From positions 3,625,501 to 3,689,500 of the forward strand of contig NZ_CP106881.1 in NCBI RefSeq assembly GCF_023634805.2: a stretch of 64,000 bases of DNA, in the 5' to 3' direction. Shown in pieces: positions 60,082-64,000 of this stretch. Under the pieces are notes generated by a model, which was not told the origin of the DNA, ran no database searches, and saw only the letters and a program-made list of their open reading frames with translations. Origin of the DNA: Comamonas endophytica (GTDB taxonomy: Bacteria; Pseudomonadota; Gammaproteobacteria; Burkholderiales; Burkholderiaceae_C). The position numbers and the translations under genes are program-made. Numbering within the stretch: the first letter of the stretch is position 1; each line of letters opens with the position of its first letter.

Positions 60082-62078
60082 ATGTCTGATCAATTTGATA
60101 CGGCCCAACTGATCTTCGGACGGTTGAGCTGGCAATCGATACCGCTGCACGACCCGATCCTTCTGGCGACCTTTGCCGGCGTGGTTCTGGGCGGCCTGGC
60201 GATCCTCACCCTGCTGACCCGCTTCAAGCTCTGGGGCACCCTCTGGCGCGACTGGATCTGCAGCATCGACCACAAGAAGATCGGGATCATGTACATGATC
60301 CTGGGTATCGTCATGCTGCTGCGCGGCTTTGCCGACGCGCTGATGATGCGCATGCAGCAGGCCGTGGCCACCGTGGACGGCGTGGGCTTCCTGCCGCCGC
60401 ACCACTACGACCAGATCTTCACGGCGCACGGCACCATCATGATCTTCTTCGTGGCCATGGCTTTGGTCACGGGCCTGATGAACTACATCATTCCGCTGCA
60501 GATCGGCGCGCGCGATGTGGCCTTCCCGTTCCTGAACAACTTCAGCTTCTGGATGACCACCGCCGGCGCGATCCTGGTGATGGTGTCGCTGTTCGTCGGC
60601 GAGTTCTCGACCTCGGGCTGGCTGGCGCTTTCCAACCTCGGCCACAACCCCGAGGGTGTCGGACTCGACTACTACATCTGGGCCCTGCAGATCGCCGGGG
60701 TCGGCACGACGCTGTCCGGGATCAACCTGCTGGTGACCATCATCAAGATGCGCGCCCCCGGCATGACGCTGATGAAGATGCCGATCTTCGTCTGGACCTC
60801 GCTGTGCACCAACGCGCTGATCGTCGCCTCCTTCCCGGTGCTGACGGCCACGCTGCTGCTGCTGTCGCTCGACCGCTACCTGGGCACGCACTTCTTCACC
60901 AACGACATGGGCGGCAACGCCATGCTGTACGTGAACCTGATCTGGATCTGGGGCCACCCAGAGGTGTACATCCTGATCCTGCCGGCCTTCGGCGTGTTCT
61001 CGGAAATCACCGCCACGTTCAGCCGCAAGCGCCTGTTCGGCTACACCTCGATGGTGTATGCGACGGTGGCCATCACCATCCTGTCCTACCTGGTCTGGCT
61101 GCACCACTTCTTCACGATGGGCTCGGGCGCGAGCGTGAACTCGTTCTTCGGCATCACCACGATGATCATCTCCATCCCGACCGGGGCGAAGATCTTCAAC
61201 TGGCTGTTCACGATGTACAAGGGCCGCATCCGCTTCACCGTGCCGATGATGTGGACCGTGGGCTTCATGGCCACCTTCGCCATCGGCGGCATGACCGGCG
61301 TGCTGCTGGCCGTTCCCCGGCCGACTTCGTGCTGCACAACAGCCTGTTCCTGATCGCCCACTTCCACAACGTGATCATCGGCGGCGTGGTGTTCGGCCTG
61401 TTCGCGGCCATCAACTACTGGTTCCCCAAGGCCTTCGGCTTCATGCTCGACGAGTTCTGGGGCAAGGTGTCGTTCTGGTGCTGGCTGGTGGGCTTCTGGG
61501 TCACCTTCACGCCGCTGTACATCCTGGGCCTGATGGGCGCGACGCGCCGCGTCAACGTGTTCGAAGACGACGCCTACAACATCTGGCTGTACATCTCCAC
61601 GGTCGGCGTGGTGATCGTTGCCGCCGGCATCGGCGCCTTCCTGGTGCAGCTGTGGGTTAGCTTCCGCAACCGCGCGGCGCTGCGCGACGTGACCGGCGAC
61701 CCATGGGACGGCCGCACGCTGGAATGGTCCACGGCTTCGCCCACGCCCGACTACAACTTCGCCATGACGCCCAAGGTCTACGAGATCGATGCGTGGTGGG
61801 ACATGAAGAAGCACGGCTACAAGCGCCCCCTCACGGGCTTCAAGGCCCTGCACATGCCCAAGAACACCGCGGCCGGTTTCGTGATCGCCATGGTGGCGAC
61901 CGTGTTCGGCTTCGCGATGATCTGGCACATGTGGCTGCTCGCCGGCCTGACGTTTGCCGCCATCGTGCTGATCTCGATCGTCCATACCTTCAACTACAAG
62001 CGCGATTTCTACATCCCAGCATCGGAAGTTGCTGCGACTGAAGATGCCCGCACCGAACTGCTTGCACGCAATGTCTGA
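60082..62078 (+). pseudogene. cyoB: Cytochrome bo3 oxidase subunit I CyoB, one frame disruption
   Basis: The proton-pumping catalytic subunit, with low-spin haem b, high-spin haem o and CuB. The first frame runs ATG60082 to [11 protein letters not shown], with [14 protein letters not shown] (haem ligand His), [22 protein letters not shown] (CuB His, cross-linked Tyr) and [11 protein letters not shown] (the CuB His pair). At C4 (61315-61318) one base is missing. The frame resumes as [23 protein letters not shown], carrying the haem ligands, to the stop at 62078. Adding one base gives 665 residues, close to the E. coli 663. An operon otherwise intact favours sequencing error. Confidence 0.93.
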
Positions 62079-62703
62079 ACTCCGCATGAACGCCGGCGCC
62101 GCGGGCGCCATTGAACCCCGCGACTACCATCTGGCCGAGGAACCCCATACGGCCAATGGCACCGCGCTGGGCTTCTGGCTCTACCTGATGAGCGACTGCC
62201 TCATCTTCGCTGCCCTGTTCGCCACCTATGGCGTGCTGGGCCGCAGCTACGCCGCCGGCCCGACCGGCGCCGACCTGTTCGACCTGCCGCTGGTGGCGAT
62301 GAACACGGCCTTCCTGCTGCTGTCGTCGATCACCTTCGGCTTCGCCATGCTCAAGAAGCAGCAGAACCAGGTCGGCGCCACGCTGGGCTGGCTGGCGGTC
62401 ACCGGCGTCCTGGGCCTGTGCTTCCTGGGCCTGGAACTCTACGAGTTCTCGCACCTGCTGCACCAGGGTGCGGGCCCGGGCCGCAGCGCCTTCCTGTCGT
62501 CGTTCTTCACGCTGGTCGGCACCCACGGCCTGCACGTGACCTTCGGCCTGATCTGGCTCGTCGTGCTGATGCTGCAGATCAGCAAGCACGGCCTGACGCA
62601 CGAGAACAACCGCCGCCTGATGTGCCTGTCGATGTTCTGGCACTTCCTGGACGTGGTCTGGATCGGCGTCTTCACCTTTGTCTACCTGATGGGAGTGCTG
62701 TAA
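62071..62703 (+). CDS. cyoC: Cytochrome bo3 oxidase subunit III CyoC
   Basis: 210 residues from ATG62071, overlapping the end of cyoB by 8 bases. Five membrane helices. [61 protein letters not shown] and [19 protein letters not shown] are the family signatures. It stabilises subunit I. The stop overlaps the cyoD start (TAATG). Confidence 0.95.
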   Translation: MSELRMNAGAAGAIEPRDYHLAEEPHTANGTALGFWLYLMSDCLIFAALFATYGVLGRSYAAGPTGADLFDLPLVAMNTAFLLLSSITFGFAMLKKQQNQVGATLGWLAVTGVLGLCFLGLELYEFSHLLHQGAGPGRSAFLSSFFTLVGTHGLHVTFGLIWLVVLMLQISKHGLTHENNRRLMCLSMFWHFLDVVWIGVFTFVYLMGVL

Positions 62704-63113
62704 TGAGCGCACATGACATCCACGCCGGCGGCGCGCACGACGCGCACGACGACCACCACCACGACGTCGGCCCGCACAGCACCTTCTCCGGCTACATGAC
62801 GGGCTTCGTGCTGTCGGTCATCCTGACGGCGATCCCCTTCTGGCTGATCATGGCCAAGGTCATCGAAGGCCGCACCACCGCCGTCCTGGTGCTGGGCGCC
62901 TTCGCCATCGTGCAGATCCTGGTGCACATGTACTACTTCCTGCACATGAACAGCAAGATCGAGGCCGGCTGGACGCTGCTGTCCACGATCTTCACCGTGG
63001 TCTTCGTCGTGATCGCGCTGTCGGGTACGCTCTGGGTCATGTTCCACATGAACGCCAACATGATGCCGCACCACGGCACGCCGCCCGCCGCCTCCACCAC
63101 GCCGCAGCCTTGA
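62703..63113 (+). CDS. cyoD: Cytochrome bo3 oxidase subunit IV CyoD
   Basis: 136 residues from ATG62703. A His/Asp-rich N-terminal tail (HDAHDDHHHDVG) precedes three membrane helices (YMTGFVLSVILTAIPFWLIM, AVLVLGAFAIVQILVHMYYFLHMN, LLSTIFTVVFVVIALSGTLWVM). This assembly subunit is small and typical. The His-rich tail is longer than in E. coli and could bind metal ions. Confidence 0.93.
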   Translation: MSAHDIHAGGAHDAHDDHHHDVGPHSTFSGYMTGFVLSVILTAIPFWLIMAKVIEGRTTAVLVLGAFAIVQILVHMYYFLHMNSKIEAGWTLLSTIFTVVFVVIALSGTLWVMFHMNANMMPHHGTPPAASTTPQP

Positions 63114-63907
63114 CCTCCGTCAACGCCAACGCATCGAACGCCGGGCCTGCGCGCCCGCGTTCGATGGCCCTCAAGGCCATGCTCGCACTGCTGGGCATGG
63201 CCTTGTTCTTTGCGTTCGTGGGCCTGGGCACATGGCAGCTGCAGCGCCGCGCCTGGAAGCTGGACCTGATCGAGCGCGTCACCGAGCGCGTGCGCGCGCA
63301 GCCCGTGGCCGCGCCTGCGCCCGCGCAGTGGCCGGAGGTCACGGCGCAGCAGCATGAATACCTGCCGGTGACGCTGACCGGGCGCTTGCTCACGCAAAAG
63401 ACGGTGCTGGCGCAGGCGGTTACCGAACTGGGCGCGGGCTTCTGGGTCATGACGCCGCTGCAGGCCGCCGACGGCAGCCAGACGCTGGTCAACCGCGGAT
63501 TCGTGCCGGCGAGCGAGCGCGAGGCCTGGCTTCCCGCAGCCGCTGCCGAAACCGCAGCCGCGCCGCAGTCCATCACCGGCCTGCTGCGCATGAGCGAGCC
63601 TGGCGGTGGTTTCCTGCGCGACAACGACGCGGCGCAGCAGCGCTGGTATTCGCGCGACGTCGCGGCCATCGCCGCGGCGCAGGGCCTGGAGCGCGCGGCG
63701 CCCTACTTCATCGACGCCGGCCGCCCGGGCCAGCCGGTGGCCGCGCAGACCTGGCCGCGCCCGGGCATGACCGTCATTGCCTTCCACAACAGCCACCTGG
63801 TCTATGCCCTGACCTGGTATGGCATGGCGCTGATGGTGCTGGCCGCCGCGGTCATCGTGGTGCGCTGGGAAAAGCGTCGGGCGCTGCCCGCGCACAAGAC
63901 CTTGTAG
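63110..63907 (+). CDS. SURF1-family oxidase assembly protein
   Basis: 265 residues; TTG63110 overlaps the cyoD stop (TTGA). ATG63164 (MALKAMLALLGMALFFAF) is a possible later start. Two membrane helices, near residues 22-42 and 233-254, surround a periplasmic domain. GLGTWQLQRRAWKLDLIERV, TLVNRGFVPASER and the C-terminal HLVYALTWYGMALMVL are the SURF1 signature. SURF1 helps insert haem into oxidase subunit I. Here it belongs to the cyo operon, so it likely serves the bo3 oxidase. Confidence 0.9.
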   Translation: MTSVNANASNAGPARPRSMALKAMLALLGMALFFAFVGLGTWQLQRRAWKLDLIERVTERVRAQPVAAPAPAQWPEVTAQQHEYLPVTLTGRLLTQKTVLAQAVTELGAGFWVMTPLQAADGSQTLVNRGFVPASEREAWLPAAAAETAAAPQSITGLLRMSEPGGGFLRDNDAAQQRWYSRDVAAIAAAQGLERAAPYFIDAGRPGQPVAAQTWPRPGMTVIAFHNSHLVYALTWYGMALMVLAAAVIVVRWEKRRALPAHKTL

Positions 63908-63943
63908 GCCGGGCGATTCGCCGGCTGCGGCAAAATCCTGCCG

Positions 63944-64000
63944 GTGAATCGCCCCTTACGCCCTCTCCGCCCCCGCTCCTCCGACCCTTTGTCCCAGGTC
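63944..64000 (+). CDS. Possible start of a further gene, cut by the window end
   Basis: GTG63944 opens a frame (MNRPLRPLRPRSSDPLSQV) continuing past the window edge, 36 bases after SURF1. It could be the next gene of the cyo operon. Too little is visible to identify it, and the start is a guess. Confidence 0.25.
   Translation, partial: MNRPLRPLRPRSSDPLSQV

Overview
The window looks like chromosome from a GC-rich betaproteobacterium of the order Burkholderiales, most likely family Comamonadaceae (Acidovorax/Comamonas/Delftia type). The basis is gene content and order: a dapC-dapD-pilU-dapE-prmB cluster, a class I PHB operon, smc-zipA-ligA, a cyoABCD bo3 oxidase operon followed by SURF1, and an orphan RsxB without membrane anchor. 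The genus is inferred, not shown. No rRNA, tRNA, CRISPR, prophage or insertion sequence was recognised.

Layout. 1-5.6 kb: a truncated acyl-CoA hydrolase, a fused CMD/AhpD-type protein, a secreted nuclease, a low-GC FkbM methyltransferase, and dusA. 5.7-8.0 kb: intracellular PHB depolymerase (phaZ) and rsxB. 8.0-15.6 kb: diaminopimelate genes dapC, dapD and dapE with pilU inside the run, then prmB and an ABC-F ATPase. 15.6-16.2 kb: an intergenic stretch with two terminators, a 24-codon ORF and a repeat. 16.2-20.0 kb: phaC-phaA-phaB on the minus strand. 20.2-23.4 kb: a small membrane protein, pgeF, a divergent maleylpyruvate isomerase / fumarylpyruvate hydrolase pair, and a NUDIX hydrolase. 23.5-28.5 kb: an unusual soluble cache-cache-CheW protein, a SRAP protein lacking its catalytic Cys2, and an orphan large protein of unknown function. 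28.6-35.6 kb: smc-zipA-ligA. 35.7-40.4 kb: a YnfA-type protein, a GGDEF/EAL protein, a divergent ABC ATPase / tesA pair, and a small charged protein. 40.5-50.7 kb: metC, a BON lipoprotein, a SulP permease, GGDEF plus MinD-like ATPase, trhO, a LysR regulator, an FAD oxidoreductase, gluQ and trmB. 50.9-58.7 kb: an OYE-family reductase, a LysR regulator with a GntP permease, alaS and an MFS permease. 59.0-63.9 kb: cyoA-cyoB-cyoC-cyoD and SURF1.

Functional links. PHB synthesis (phaC, phaA, phaB) and mobilisation (phaZ) lie 10 kb apart but share a near-identical palindrome, TTGCA(C/G)TGCAA. It lies just before phaZ and in the phaC-phaA gap, and is a candidate site for a common PHB regulator such as PhaR. 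The dap genes supply lysine and peptidoglycan precursors. The cyo operon encodes a quinol oxidase; a perfect 21-bp dyad lies upstream of cyoA.

Sequence quality. Five genes (pilU, gluQ, a lysR, an MFS gene and cyoB) are broken by small indels, nearly all at short G/C homopolymers. Correcting these lengths restores full-length, family-typical proteins in every case. I infer residual sequencing or assembly error for most of them. The pilU G6 tract could instead be a genuine variable tract.
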